A stretch of 19,030 bases of DNA from the NCBI GenBank assembly GCA_027577415.1, contig JANBQS010000394.1, forward strand, positions 1 to 19,030. The letters are read 5' to 3'. Positions within the stretch are counted from its first letter, which is position 1. Each line of letters starts with the position of its first letter. Under the pieces are notes generated by a model, which ran no database searches, was not told the origin of the DNA, and was given only the letters and a program-made list of their open reading frames with translations. The translations under genes and the position numbers were made by a program. The stretch is from Coemansia sp. RSA 922 (taxonomy: Eukaryota > Kickxellomycota > Kickxellomycetes > Kickxellales > Kickxellaceae). Positions 8,852-17,581 of this stretch are shown here, in pieces.

Positions 8852-11800
8852 ATGAGTGGTCAGAATTCCAAGTTTGGCACAAAGACTGCGCGCGGGCGGG
8901 GAGGAAGCCGTGGAGGCCGTGGTGGTGGATGGTCTGGTCGCAAGCAGCCATTTGGTGGTGTCGATATTGAAGACCGCGAGACCTTGGACACGTTTTTTCC
9001 AGGGCAGGAGGACGGCGAAGACCAGGTCAGCAGCATGGGTAACCTGGATGCCAAGTACGAGGACGTGCGAGCGAACGACGAAATAGACAGTATCTTGGGG
9101 TTCACTCGGCACCAACAGGGGCCACCTCGTCTAGGCTGGCTGGTGAACATGCACGCGACGTCTGTAATTGATGTTGAGCGTAACTCTACTAAATCGGCGG
9201 TGGATTATTATTTCTTGGAGCAGGACGGCGGGTCGTTCAAATGCACATTATTGTTTAACCCTTATTTTTACTTGGTCTGTGCTCCGGGGCATGAGACTGA
9301 GTTGGGTGACTGGCTAGTGCGTAAATATGACCGGTTGATGGAGCGGTTCGAAGTTCATGAGCGCGAGGACTTGGATATGGCTAACCACTTGACTGGATGT
9401 AAGAGAAAGTTGGTTAAGCTCGTGTTCCGTAACGTTCAGGATCTGATGTCTGTTAGACGTGAGTTGCAGCCGGTTGTTAGGCGGAACGAGAAACGTAGCG
9501 ATTTGGTACACGCCTATGCCGCTGGTGAAGAGGGGGTGCGTGAGTTGGAGGACTGTATCTTGGATATGCGCGAGTACGATGTACCTTATTATCTGCGGGT
9601 TGCTATTGATAAGAATATTCGTGTGGGTCACTGGTACGACGTTTGTTCAGAGGCCGGCGAGATCTCGCTGGCTCACCGCAGTGACCTCGTTCAGCGTGCT
9701 GACCCTATTGTTTTGGCGTTTGATATAGAGACTACCAAGCTGCCGCTCAAGTTTCCTGACGCGAACATTGACATGATCATGATGATCTCGTATATGATCG
9801 ACGGGCAAGGGTACCTTATTACTAACCGGGAGGTGGTGTCTGAAGATATCGAGGATTTCGATTATACACCGACTGCGGAGTTTCCTGGTCCCTTTGTTAT
9901 CTTTAATGAGCCTGATGAGGCTGCGGTTATTCGTCGGTTTTTTGATCATATTCGGGATGCCAAGCCCACGGTCCTGGCTACGTATAACGGCGATATGTTC
10001 GATTGGCCGTTTGTCGATACTAGGGCGGCGCATCATGGTATTGATATGAAGTCGGAGATCGGGTGGTACCGCGATGACGCTGATGAGTACAAGTGTCGGA
10101 CTTGCGTGCATATGGATTGTCTGCGCTGGGTCAAACGCGACAGCTACCTGCCCGTGGGCTCTCAGGGCCTGAAGGCAGTGACTACAGCAAAGCTTGGGTA
10201 CAATCCTATGGAGATCGACCCGGAGGATATGACTCGATTTGCGGCTGAGCAGCCGCAGACTCTGGCGCAATACTCAGTGTCGGACGCCGTGGCTACGTAC
10301 TATCTCTATATGAAGTATGTGCATCCTTTCATTTTCTCGCTGTGCAACATTATTCCGCTCAACCCCGACGAAGTATTACGTAAGGGGTCAGGTACGTTGT
10401 GCGAGACTTTGCTAATGGTTGAGGCGTTTAACGCATTGGTGGCTATCCCTAATAAGCACGCTGATCCGCCCGAGCGTTCGTGGGAGGGTCATTTAGTCGA
10501 GACTGAGACGTATGTCGGTGGGCATGTGGAGGCCCTGGAGGCTGGCGTGTTTCGTAGCGATATTCCGATGCATTTTAGGATCGATCCTGAGGGCGCACAA
10601 CGGTTGATCGATGAATTGGATCGTGCGCTTCGGTTCAGTATCGAGGTGGAGGGCAAGCTGAAGATAGAGGATATTGAGAACTACGATGAGGTGCGTGGAC
10701 TGATTGCCGACCGCCTGGCTGATCTACGCGATACGCCTGTTCGTAGCGAGGGACCGCTCCTCTACCATTTGGATGTGGCAGCTATGTACCCGAATATCAT
10801 CCTGACTAACCGGCTCCAGCCCGACGCCATTGTGTCTGAGGCTGTGTGTGCGTCTTGCGATTTCAACGTTCCTGGCAAAGAATGCGACCGTCGGATGCCC
10901 TGGCTGTGGCGTGGCGAGTATTTCCCGCCGAAGCGTAGTGAGGTCAGTATGCTGCGCAACAAGCTGCAGGGCGAGTTGTTTCCAGCCGATGGACGTGCTA
11001 GACCGGGTGCACCTATGCGTACGTACGAGCAATTGTCTGCTGGAGACCAGGCGGCGGAGCTGCGGAAGCGTGTGACGGATTACTCGAAGAAAGTTTACCA
11101 TCGACTGAGAGAAATCAAAGTAGAAGAGCGTGAGGCGGTTATTTGTCAGCGCGAGAACCCGTTCTACGTCGATACTGTGCGCAATTTCCGTGACCGACGC
11201 TATGTATACAAGGGTCTGCATAAGAAGGAGAAGAAGAGGCTGGATGAGGCACTGGCGAAGAGCGACCATCCGATGATTGACTCTGCCAAAAAGCTGGTCG
11301 TTCTCTATGATTCTTTGCAGCTTGCGCACAAGTGTATTTTGAACTCGTTCTATGGCTACGTTATGCGCAAGGGAGCACGGTGGCATTCGCTTGAAATGGC
11401 TGGAGTTGTTTGTCTGACGGGATCGCGTATTATCCAAATGGCTCGGCAGCGTGTAGAGCAATTGGGTAGGCCGTTGGAGTTGGATACTGACGGAATTTGG
11501 TGTGCGTTGCCAAAAACATTCCCCGAGAACTACTCGTTCAAACTGCGTGACGGCAAGGGCAAATTCGGTATCTCGTATCCGTGTACTATGTTGAACCACT
11601 TGGTGTTTGACAAATTCACCAACCACCAGTACCAGGACTTGGTAGACGTCGAGACGCATTCTTATGCTACGCATTCGGAGAACTCTATTTTCTTTGAGGT
11701 CGACGGGCCGTACCGCGCGATGATCCTGCCGTCGAGTAAAGAGGAAGACAAGCTGTTGAAGAAGCGATACGCGGTGTTCAACGACGATGGATCTTTGGCG

Positions 11801-14800
11801 GAGCTCAAGGGGTTTGAGGTCAAAAGGCGTGGCGAGTTGAAGCTCATCAAGATTTTCCAGTCCCAGATCTTCAAAGTGTTTCTTCAAGGACATACTCTGG
11901 ACGAGTGCTATGCGGAAGTGGCCAAAGTCGCTGACCAGTGGTTAGACATTATGTTCTCAAAGGCGCAGAACCTGCCTGACAACGAGCTGTTTGACCTGAT
12001 TACTGAGAACCGCAGTATGAGCAAGGCCCTGGAGTCATATGGCGGCATGAAGTCGACGTCGATTTGCACGGCGCGTAGGCTGGCAGAGTTTTTGGGCGAC
12101 GAGATGGTCAAGGACAAGGGCCTCGCGTGTAAATTCGTTATTTCCAAGCAGCCCCGCGACCTACCCGTATCCGAACGAGCAGTGCCTGTGGCCATCTTCT
12201 CTGCCGATCCAGCGACCAAGCGGCAGTTCCTCAGACGCTGGCTGCGTGACTCGTCACTAGAGGATGCTGATATCCGCGATATCCTCGACTGGGACTATTA
12301 CTTGGAGCGGTTCGGCAGCGTTATCCAAAAGCTAATCACTATTCCTGCGGCTATGCAGGGCGTGTCCAACCCTGTACCCCGTATCCGGCATCCAGACTGG
12401 CTCAGTAAGCGGGTGTCAGCGGCGCTCAACAAGCATAAGCAGCGGCATATCACCGATGTGTTTAAAAAGGTGTCCAAGGAAGAGTATTTGCAAAAGGCCG
12501 CCGATGAAGACGCCCAGCGTGTGGATAGCGATGCGTCGGTAGAGGCCGTCGATATGGAGGACTTTGGCGTGCCTGGGTCTGCGATGGCCAAGCCCAAGAC
12601 TGGCGTGATGCGGAAGGTGAAGCGTAAGGGCGATGCGAGAGCTGGTCAGGAGCTTACTGTGGAAGGCATTGGCATGCGGTTGGCGCAGCTGGGGGTGGCG
12701 CCGGACCCGTCTTCTGGGTATGCGGCGTGGCTGCAGCACTCGAAGCAGATCTGGGCACTCAGGCGGCGGCTGCGCGCATTGCGGCTCAAAGCCCGTGCCA
12801 GCGGCGATGACGACGTGCCTACGAGCGACGCCCGTCAGGCTCAAACGGACAGTGGCATTGGGCAGTTCTTCTCGCGCACGCAGACATCGCTGACACGCAG
12901 CGTGTGGCACGTGCTGCAGTGGGTGGAGACGGACACTCCCGGCGAGCTCAAGGCGTGGGTGTGGGTGGGCGGGCAAGTGCACTCTGTGCGGGTGTCTGTG
13001 CCGCGCATACTGTACGTGACGTCGACGGTGGCGAGCGAGGAGATCTCGCGCAGCAAGTTTTTCTCCGAGGCTCGGGCAATGGTTCTCCCGCGCTCCACGC
13101 ACACGGCGCACTTGTACAAGTGCGTGATGTCCGAGGCTGAGTACACTGAGTTCCAGAGCAGCTGGAGCTCGTTCTTTGCCCACCCCAGCATTGGCGGCGT
13201 CTATGAGACTGAAGTCACGTGTATGGATCGAGCATTGATCCAGCTGGGTGCTACTGTGTGGCTGAGCGCGGCGGCACGGCGGCTGGGCGTTGGGCGCTCG
13301 GACGTTGTGGCCCTGGACGATCTGGATACGAGGCGGTCGGCGCTGACGCAGCCGCAGATGGTGGGGTGGTCGGCGAGGGACATGAGCTATGCGCTCTTGT
13401 ACCATGCTAGTTCGCAGGACGGGCGTCACCACTTTTACGCGCTGGTTATGCCGTACGCTGGGCGTGGCCATGTGTGGGTGGTCAATGCCACGCAGCAGGC
13501 GGCACAGCTGCAGATTCCCAACCTCGAGCGTTTGTATGCTGAGAGCTATGCTGCGGCGAAGGCTGCGCATGAGGGCGGGATCGACGATGGCGCGTTTTCG
13601 TATCCTGAGGCCGTGGAGTTCTCGGCGCAGGCGTTTACTACGGCGGCGGCTGGCCATCGGTCGATCAATGCGGCACTGGCCAAGTGCGCTGATGAGAAGC
13701 GCGGACCGGTGGTCCTCGTCTATCACTCGCCGGTACCGTTGCGTAAGCTGCAGCGGAGCGTGCGTGCTGTGGCTGATTTCCCTGTCGTCACTATCCCCGT
13801 GCATCAGGCGGACCGTTCGCTGCCGGCGTTTGACTGGCAGCGCCATGCGTGTCGCCGCATGGTGGCCAGCCTCCTCAACTGCTCGCAGTGGGTCGCTGAG
13901 CGTGTGGCCCTGTCGCAGTACTCGGACATTCCACTGGGCAATATTCCTGCTGACGCACCGTTGTTTCTCGCTGACGTGTTTTTTGCTCGCAAACTGTCTT
14001 TGGCTAAGCACGTCTTGTGGTGGTCGCCGTCTAGTAAGCCGGATCTGGGTGGCAGGCAGGACGATGAGTTTGGGAGTCTGTCGACTGACTTTACTGCTTC
14101 TATCGAGATTAATGCGCCTGGGAGTTACTCGACTGCTTGTGCTGAGATTGAGCTCAAGGGGTTGGCGGTCAATACTATATTGAAGGCGCCGTTGGTTAAT
14201 GAGATCGAGGGTGCGTTTGGCGTATTTGGATTTGCTGCTGGCCCGGCTGCTATCCTGGACGACGACACGCTTGTGGCTGACCAGGAGGCGAGTAAAAAAT
14301 CTAAGGATACGCCTGGCGCTAAGCCCAACGAGACTGGGCTGTGGGCGGCGGCGTCTGGTGCTGACGGCAACGTGCCTGTATCGACGTTCCAGCTCTTGCG
14401 ATCCTTGCTGCGAGGCTGGTGTCAGGAGGTCAGTGAGCGGCAGAACCCATTTGCGGAAATGATGACTGAGCATTTCTACCGGTGGCTCACACGACCCAAC
14501 TCGCATCTCTTTGACCCTGCTTTGGCTCAGCTAGTGCGGTCGCTCATGCGCAAGGTATTTTTGCAGATGCAATCGGAGTGTCGTAAACTGGGTGCGAAAA
14601 TCATATACGCCAATTTGGACAAACTCGTTATCACCACTGGCAAAACCTCCGTGGTCGCTGCACAGGCTGCCGTTGACTATATCTCCAAGGCTATTGTCGC
14701 TAAACCACTTTTCGAGAACGTCGTGTTGAGCCCGTTGCAGTACTGGACGTTTCTTTTGTGGATGAACTCGAGCAACTACGGCGGTATCGTTACCCAGGGC

Positions 14801-15730
14801 AATGGCAGCGAGCCTAGTATCGAGATGCTGTGGGGCGTGAAAGAGTATTTGCCGCCATTGGTGCAGAGTCAATTTGAGCTTGTTGTCGCCGAGTTTATTT
14901 ACAAGTTGGCCGGTTTCCATGACCAGTTGCGTGCGAAGAACCCGCATATGCCTAGTACGGGTCAGAGCGAGGTTATCGAGGACGAGGAGGACGTGCCGGG
15001 TGAGTCGGTTGTTGCTGCGAAGGGCGTGTTTTATAAGCGGCTGATTGGCCAGCATTTTACTCGCAAATTGCTGGAGGCTGTGCCTCGGATCCGCGATGCC
15101 TGTGCTAACCGCAATGACCCACAGGCTTGCTTCCCGCGGCTGCCTGGCTCCAAACTGCAAGGGCATGCGGAGGCGGCGTTGGAATTCGTGAAATACATAT
15201 CGACGGTCTTTGCCCTGGATATTCCAGCGTCTAATTTCGTGCGTATCATGCGGCGCAACTTGCTGGTACTCCTCGACGTTGGCGAGTTCTCATCTGACGC
15301 TGTGTTTGTCAACCCATGTGAGCGTTTGGTGTTGTCGCGGGTGGTTTGCGATTTCTGTAACTTTTGTCGCGATATGGATTTCTGCCGCGACGCTGACCTC
15401 CTGCCCGCTGCGGATAACGTGCCAGAGTGGGAGTGTCTGGGCTGTGGCAGCGCTTATGATCGGATTAGGATCGAGGAGCGGCTTATTGAGCAGTTGAATG
15501 ATTGTTTGTTGGCTTATCAGATGCAGGACTTGGTTTGTGGTAAATGTCGGCTGATGAAGCAGGATAATTTTTCTGTGCAGTGTATGGCTTGTGCTGGCAA
15601 GTATCGGACTGTTGTTTCGGCGGAGGAGACGAAGACTCAGATTGCTGTTTATTTGGACGTCGCTACGCTTAATCGCCTGCCTATGCTCCATGATCTGGCT
15701 AAATGGGCCTATGATAATACTGTCCGTTAA
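8852..15730 (+). CDS. POL2: DNA polymerase epsilon catalytic subunit A (POL2/POLE)
   Basis: One exon of 2292 residues, close to human (2286) and yeast (2222). The start at 8852 (MSGQNSKFG) is the first ATG of this frame; upstream codons are A/T-rich leader. The leading-strand replicase contains a 3'-5' exonuclease with ExoI FDIETTK (D291, E293), ExoII YNGDMFDWPF (D384) and ExoIII YSVSDAVATYY (D478). Polymerase motif A is DVAAMYPNIIL (D641), motif B NSFYGYVMRKGARW, and motif C ELDTDGIWC (D878, D880). C666, C669, C678 and C765 match the four Fe-S cluster cysteines. P302 corresponds to the human proofreading hotspot P286. The C-terminal half is the family's degenerate second polymerase. It ends with CysA (C2166, C2169, C2195, C2198) and CysB (C2229, C2232, C2244, C2247), which bind the Dpb2/POLE2 subunit. 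The N-terminus (about residues 10-30) is unusually RGG-rich. All catalytic residues are intact. Confidence 0.99.
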   Translation: MSGQNSKFGTKTARGRGGSRGGRGGGWSGRKQPFGGVDIEDRETLDTFFPGQEDGEDQVSSMGNLDAKYEDVRANDEIDSILGFTRHQQGPPRLGWLVNMHATSVIDVERNSTKSAVDYYFLEQDGGSFKCTLLFNPYFYLVCAPGHETELGDWLVRKYDRLMERFEVHEREDLDMANHLTGCKRKLVKLVFRNVQDLMSVRRELQPVVRRNEKRSDLVHAYAAGEEGVRELEDCILDMREYDVPYYLRVAIDKNIRVGHWYDVCSEAGEISLAHRSDLVQRADPIVLAFDIETTKLPLKFPDANIDMIMMISYMIDGQGYLITNREVVSEDIEDFDYTPTAEFPGPFVIFNEPDEAAVIRRFFDHIRDAKPTVLATYNGDMFDWPFVDTRAAHHGIDMKSEIGWYRDDADEYKCRTCVHMDCLRWVKRDSYLPVGSQGLKAVTTAKLGYNPMEIDPEDMTRFAAEQPQTLAQYSVSDAVATYYLYMKYVHPFIFSLCNIIPLNPDEVLRKGSGTLCETLLMVEAFNALVAIPNKHADPPERSWEGHLVETETYVGGHVEALEAGVFRSDIPMHFRIDPEGAQRLIDELDRALRFSIEVEGKLKIEDIENYDEVRGLIADRLADLRDTPVRSEGPLLYHLDVAAMYPNIILTNRLQPDAIVSEAVCASCDFNVPGKECDRRMPWLWRGEYFPPKRSEVSMLRNKLQGELFPADGRARPGAPMRTYEQLSAGDQAAELRKRVTDYSKKVYHRLREIKVEEREAVICQRENPFYVDTVRNFRDRRYVYKGLHKKEKKRLDEALAKSDHPMIDSAKKLVVLYDSLQLAHKCILNSFYGYVMRKGARWHSLEMAGVVCLTGSRIIQMARQRVEQLGRPLELDTDGIWCALPKTFPENYSFKLRDGKGKFGISYPCTMLNHLVFDKFTNHQYQDLVDVETHSYATHSENSIFFEVDGPYRAMILPSSKEEDKLLKKRYAVFNDDGSLAELKGFEVKRRGELKLIKIFQSQIFKVFLQGHTLDECYAEVAKVADQWLDIMFSKAQNLPDNELFDLITENRSMSKALESYGGMKSTSICTARRLAEFLGDEMVKDKGLACKFVISKQPRDLPVSERAVPVAIFSADPATKRQFLRRWLRDSSLEDADIRDILDWDYYLERFGSVIQKLITIPAAMQGVSNPVPRIRHPDWLSKRVSAALNKHKQRHITDVFKKVSKEEYLQKAADEDAQRVDSDASVEAVDMEDFGVPGSAMAKPKTGVMRKVKRKGDARAGQELTVEGIGMRLAQLGVAPDPSSGYAAWLQHSKQIWALRRRLRALRLKARASGDDDVPTSDARQAQTDSGIGQFFSRTQTSLTRSVWHVLQWVETDTPGELKAWVWVGGQVHSVRVSVPRILYVTSTVASEEISRSKFFSEARAMVLPRSTHTAHLYKCVMSEAEYTEFQSSWSSFFAHPSIGGVYETEVTCMDRALIQLGATVWLSAAARRLGVGRSDVVALDDLDTRRSALTQPQMVGWSARDMSYALLYHASSQDGRHHFYALVMPYAGRGHVWVVNATQQAAQLQIPNLERLYAESYAAAKAAHEGGIDDGAFSYPEAVEFSAQAFTTAAAGHRSINAALAKCADEKRGPVVLVYHSPVPLRKLQRSVRAVADFPVVTIPVHQADRSLPAFDWQRHACRRMVASLLNCSQWVAERVALSQYSDIPLGNIPADAPLFLADVFFARKLSLAKHVLWWSPSSKPDLGGRQDDEFGSLSTDFTASIEINAPGSYSTACAEIELKGLAVNTILKAPLVNEIEGAFGVFGFAAGPAAILDDDTLVADQEASKKSKDTPGAKPNETGLWAAASGADGNVPVSTFQLLRSLLRGWCQEVSERQNPFAEMMTEHFYRWLTRPNSHLFDPALAQLVRSLMRKVFLQMQSECRKLGAKIIYANLDKLVITTGKTSVVAAQAAVDYISKAIVAKPLFENVVLSPLQYWTFLLWMNSSNYGGIVTQGNGSEPSIEMLWGVKEYLPPLVQSQFELVVAEFIYKLAGFHDQLRAKNPHMPSTGQSEVIEDEEDVPGESVVAAKGVFYKRLIGQHFTRKLLEAVPRIRDACANRNDPQACFPRLPGSKLQGHAEAALEFVKYISTVFALDIPASNFVRIMRRNLLVLLDVGEFSSDAVFVNPCERLVLSRVVCDFCNFCRDMDFCRDADLLPAADNVPEWECLGCGSAYDRIRIEERLIEQLNDCLLAYQMQDLVCGKCRLMKQDNFSVQCMACAGKYRTVVSAEETKTQIAVYLDVATLNRLPMLHDLAKWAYDNTVR

Positions 15731-15862
15731 CCAAGCCTCCCCCCACAATATCTGAGTGTTTTTTTTTATTCGGTTATTATTTGTGCGATGTTTGCAAAAC
15801 CTTTTTTTTAAAATTTAAATATTTATAACGACTTTTTTGTTTGTTTGTTTCTTTTGTTGGAA
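15731..15862. other. short intergenic region, POL2 3' end to ABITRAM-like start
   Basis: This 132-bp A/T-rich gap must hold both the POL2 3' UTR and the promoter of the next gene. It contains long T tracts, an AAATTTAAATATTTATAA stretch at about 15812-15829, and TTTG repeats just before the start codon. I see no CGCG or GGCTCG motif here. Confidence 0.6.
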
Positions 15863-16597
15863 ATGCCTGTGGAATTGGAAATATCTTATGATCTAACCGC
15901 CTATGCCCATTTAGAGGCAATGTCGGATAAACCCGAGTTGTACCTGAATCGCTATTTTGCGCAGCACTTTTATGGCAAGTATAAAGTGGGATATGTATTG
16001 TTACATGTTTTTTACTTTGCTTTTTACTAATAATTTTTTTAATTCTGGTGTAGCCAAGCCTATTGCTTGTAAACGAAAGCACGAAGAGTCCGAAGAGATC
16101 GAAACATCGTCTGAGGCAGTTCCAAGAGAATGGCAATATGTATTGATGGCACCAAACAAGTAAGTATCCGAATAGGACGATTTTTATATGGTGTGTAGAC
16201 ATTGTACTAAATAATTGTCTGTAGGCTATGTACTATTGGCATTGCTCAGGAACACCCGTTGTTGGATCTCGATAGGCAGGAGGAAATCGGGAGTATAACC
16301 AAGATAGAGTTTACTCCTAGCGTTAGATCCAGCGTCATCGCAGGCAAAGCCAAAAAGCAGTCGATGAAGGTTATGTCGGATACCAAACTCTGCACAATAT
16401 ACACCAGTACCGGAAAAGAATTCATAATCCGTGCTGCAGTCCGCGGTCTACTAATGGAATGGAATTCGCGGTTAGAAGAAGATCCCCAGTTATTGACTCG
16501 TAGCCCTTATTTGGCGTTTATCGCTATTATTAAGCCGCCTACTGACGACGACTCCAAGATACTTGCGGACTGTCAATCAACAGTTAATCTAATTTAG
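15863..16597 (+). CDS. ABITRAM: ABITRAM (FAM206A/Simiate)-like protein
   Basis: The preferred model has three exons, 15863-15974, 16054-16159 and 16225-16597, giving 196 residues against 181 in human. Exon 1 has the family start LYLNRYFAQHFY. Exon 2 adds an acidic/basic linker and WQYVLMAPNK. Exon 3 carries LCTIGIAQEHPLL, where human reads RICVITLAESHPVL. It also carries LCTIYTSTGKEFIIRA, AVRGLLMEWNSRL (family VRGRLMEVN) and PYLAFIAIIKPP. Animal ABITRAM is a small nuclear, actin-binding protein with a Gcv_H-like fold; its role in fungi is unknown. Intron 2 has a perfect GTAAGT donor at 16160. Intron 1 works in phase with a GC donor (GCAAGT at 15975), a TACTAA branch (16025-16030) and a TAG acceptor; the alternative is a GT donor at 15986 with an AAG acceptor ending at 16058, which also keeps the frame. 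The stop overlaps that of the convergent UNC50 gene. Confidence 0.87.
15975..16053 (+). other. probable GC-AG intron (intron 1 of the ABITRAM-like gene)
   Basis: Exon 2 is open only in a frame that needs a phase-1 junction at its TAG acceptor. None of the nearby GT dinucleotides (15979, 15986, 15995, 16007) gives that phase, whereas GCAAGT at 15975 does, joining FY to AKPIACKRK. GCAAGT is the known strong form of GC donors, and TACTAA at 16025-16030 is a good branch site. The GT(15986)/AAG(16058) alternative also keeps the frame but uses weaker sites. Confidence 0.6.
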
Positions 16598-17361
16598 AAA
16601 TAATAGTCTAGTAAATGATGGCTGATGTTAAAGCCAAATAAAGACAAAAGATAGGCTATGGCTATGAGTGGAATAGTATACAGAAATATCTCTTGATGAT
16701 GGAGAAACGGCATTGCATGATACCCCAAGTATGTCGTGAATATGTAGGCTGCCCCCGCTAGTGCAAATAATGTGTTACCCAAAAATAACGATATCCACGC
16801 TGTTTTCATTAGTATCGGAAGGAAACAGAATTGTAGTACGTAGGCGAGTACGAAAAACGTGAAAAACGAATTACAATGTACGTCGAACGCATACATCCAT
16901 TCCACTTGTTGATCCGCCGCATGCACGTTCTGATGTCTTAGGAACTTATTCGCCACCAGCCACGTCACCGACGCCAGTACTATACCTGAGAGCAGGTAGT
17001 TAACTACTAGGAGCTGCAAAATCGCTTTGAGGAAGCCATTGCTACCCGCGCCATAGACTATCGAATACGCTGTAGTGATTATTACTAGGCCTAGGAGCTG
17101 TAGTATGAGAAAGGCTGGGTCATCTCGTGCCCATTGGTTTTTGGTCTGCTTGTGGTAGTATATGTTTCGGTATACCCTCTTGGGACTAACTAGGAGGTAG
17201 AGCATTTGCCAAGAGGCGAATTCAAAGTCTAATTGTCTCCAATGGAATAACCGTCGCCATAATGCTGACCGATGTATACGTGGAAACCGTCGCCGGAGTC
17301 GTGGACGGAGGTTTCCGGCCACTTCGGGAAGCAAAGCGAGAGGTTCACTCAACGATGACAT
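16594..17361 (-). CDS. UNC50: UNC-50/GMH1 family Golgi membrane protein
   Basis: A single-exon, 255-residue protein, near human UNC50 (259). The ATG at 17361 (MSSLSEPL) is the first in frame. After a basic N-terminal region, conserved blocks are DFEFASWQMLYLLVSPKRVY (residues 45-64), QTKNQWARDDPAF (72-84), VEWMYAFDVHCNSFF (153-167), GNTLF (195-199) and TTYLGYHAMPFL (209-220). Five hydrophobic segments are visible at about 83-103, 110-137, 165-186, 189-212 and 225-244. Family members sit in the Golgi: yeast Gmh1 binds the Arf exchange factors Gea1/Gea2, and animal UNC50 recruits GBF1 and supports receptor trafficking. The stop codon (TAA on the minus strand, 16594-16596) overlaps the ABITRAM-like stop. 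The gene is divergent from MIC10 over 220 bp. Confidence 0.96.
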   Translation of the reverse strand: MSSLSEPLALLPEVAGNLRPRLRRRFPRIHRSALWRRLFHWRQLDFEFASWQMLYLLVSPKRVYRNIYYHKQTKNQWARDDPAFLILQLLGLVIITTAYSIVYGAGSNGFLKAILQLLVVNYLLSGIVLASVTWLVANKFLRHQNVHAADQQVEWMYAFDVHCNSFFTFFVLAYVLQFCFLPILMKTAWISLFLGNTLFALAGAAYIFTTYLGYHAMPFLHHQEIFLYTIPLIAIAYLLSLFGFNISHHLLDYYF

Positions 17362-17465
17362 TAACAAATAAATAAATTGGGTGATTTAGAAGAGGCTTTT
17401 GAAGAAAAAGAAAGAACAAAGCAATAAAAAGAAAGAAAAACCGCACCCTCTTTCGTACTATGCAA

Positions 17466-17481
17466 ATCGGCTCGAGCCGAT
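17466..17481. promoter_or_regulatory. 16-bp perfect palindrome in the UNC50/MIC10 divergent promoter
   Basis: ATCGGCTCGAGCCGAT is a perfect palindrome near the middle of the 220-bp gap between the two divergent start codons, 105 bp from UNC50 and 101 bp from MIC10. This position and symmetry suit a dimeric factor serving both genes. Its half-site is shared with the POL2 promoter. No specific factor can be named. Confidence 0.5.
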
Positions 17482-17581
17482 CGAGAGAGAAGTCGATTAT
17501 CATGCGTAAAAAGTACGATAGCAGTCTTTTTTTGTCTTTATACATTTTTCAAATTGCGATATTCAACTTTTTAAAATTAAA

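Noticed and set aside
10724..11893. 389-codon minus-strand open frame opposite the POL2 polymerase domain
   Set aside because: It is a shadow of the highly conserved polymerase motifs, with no domain or plausible promoter of its own.
12839..12905. PCNA-interaction (PIP) box candidate in POL2 (DSGIGQFF, followed by QTSLTR)
   Set aside because: The first lacks the Gln and the second lacks the aromatic pair. As I recall the human protein, this stretch aligns with a conserved structural segment (F..R...SL....W), so family conservation explains it better.
12416..14506. Long open frame (696 codons) on the minus strand opposite POL2
   Set aside because: It lies wholly antisense to the conserved POL2 coding region, has Arg/His/Leu-rich composition typical of the complement of GC-rich codons, and shows no recognisable motif.
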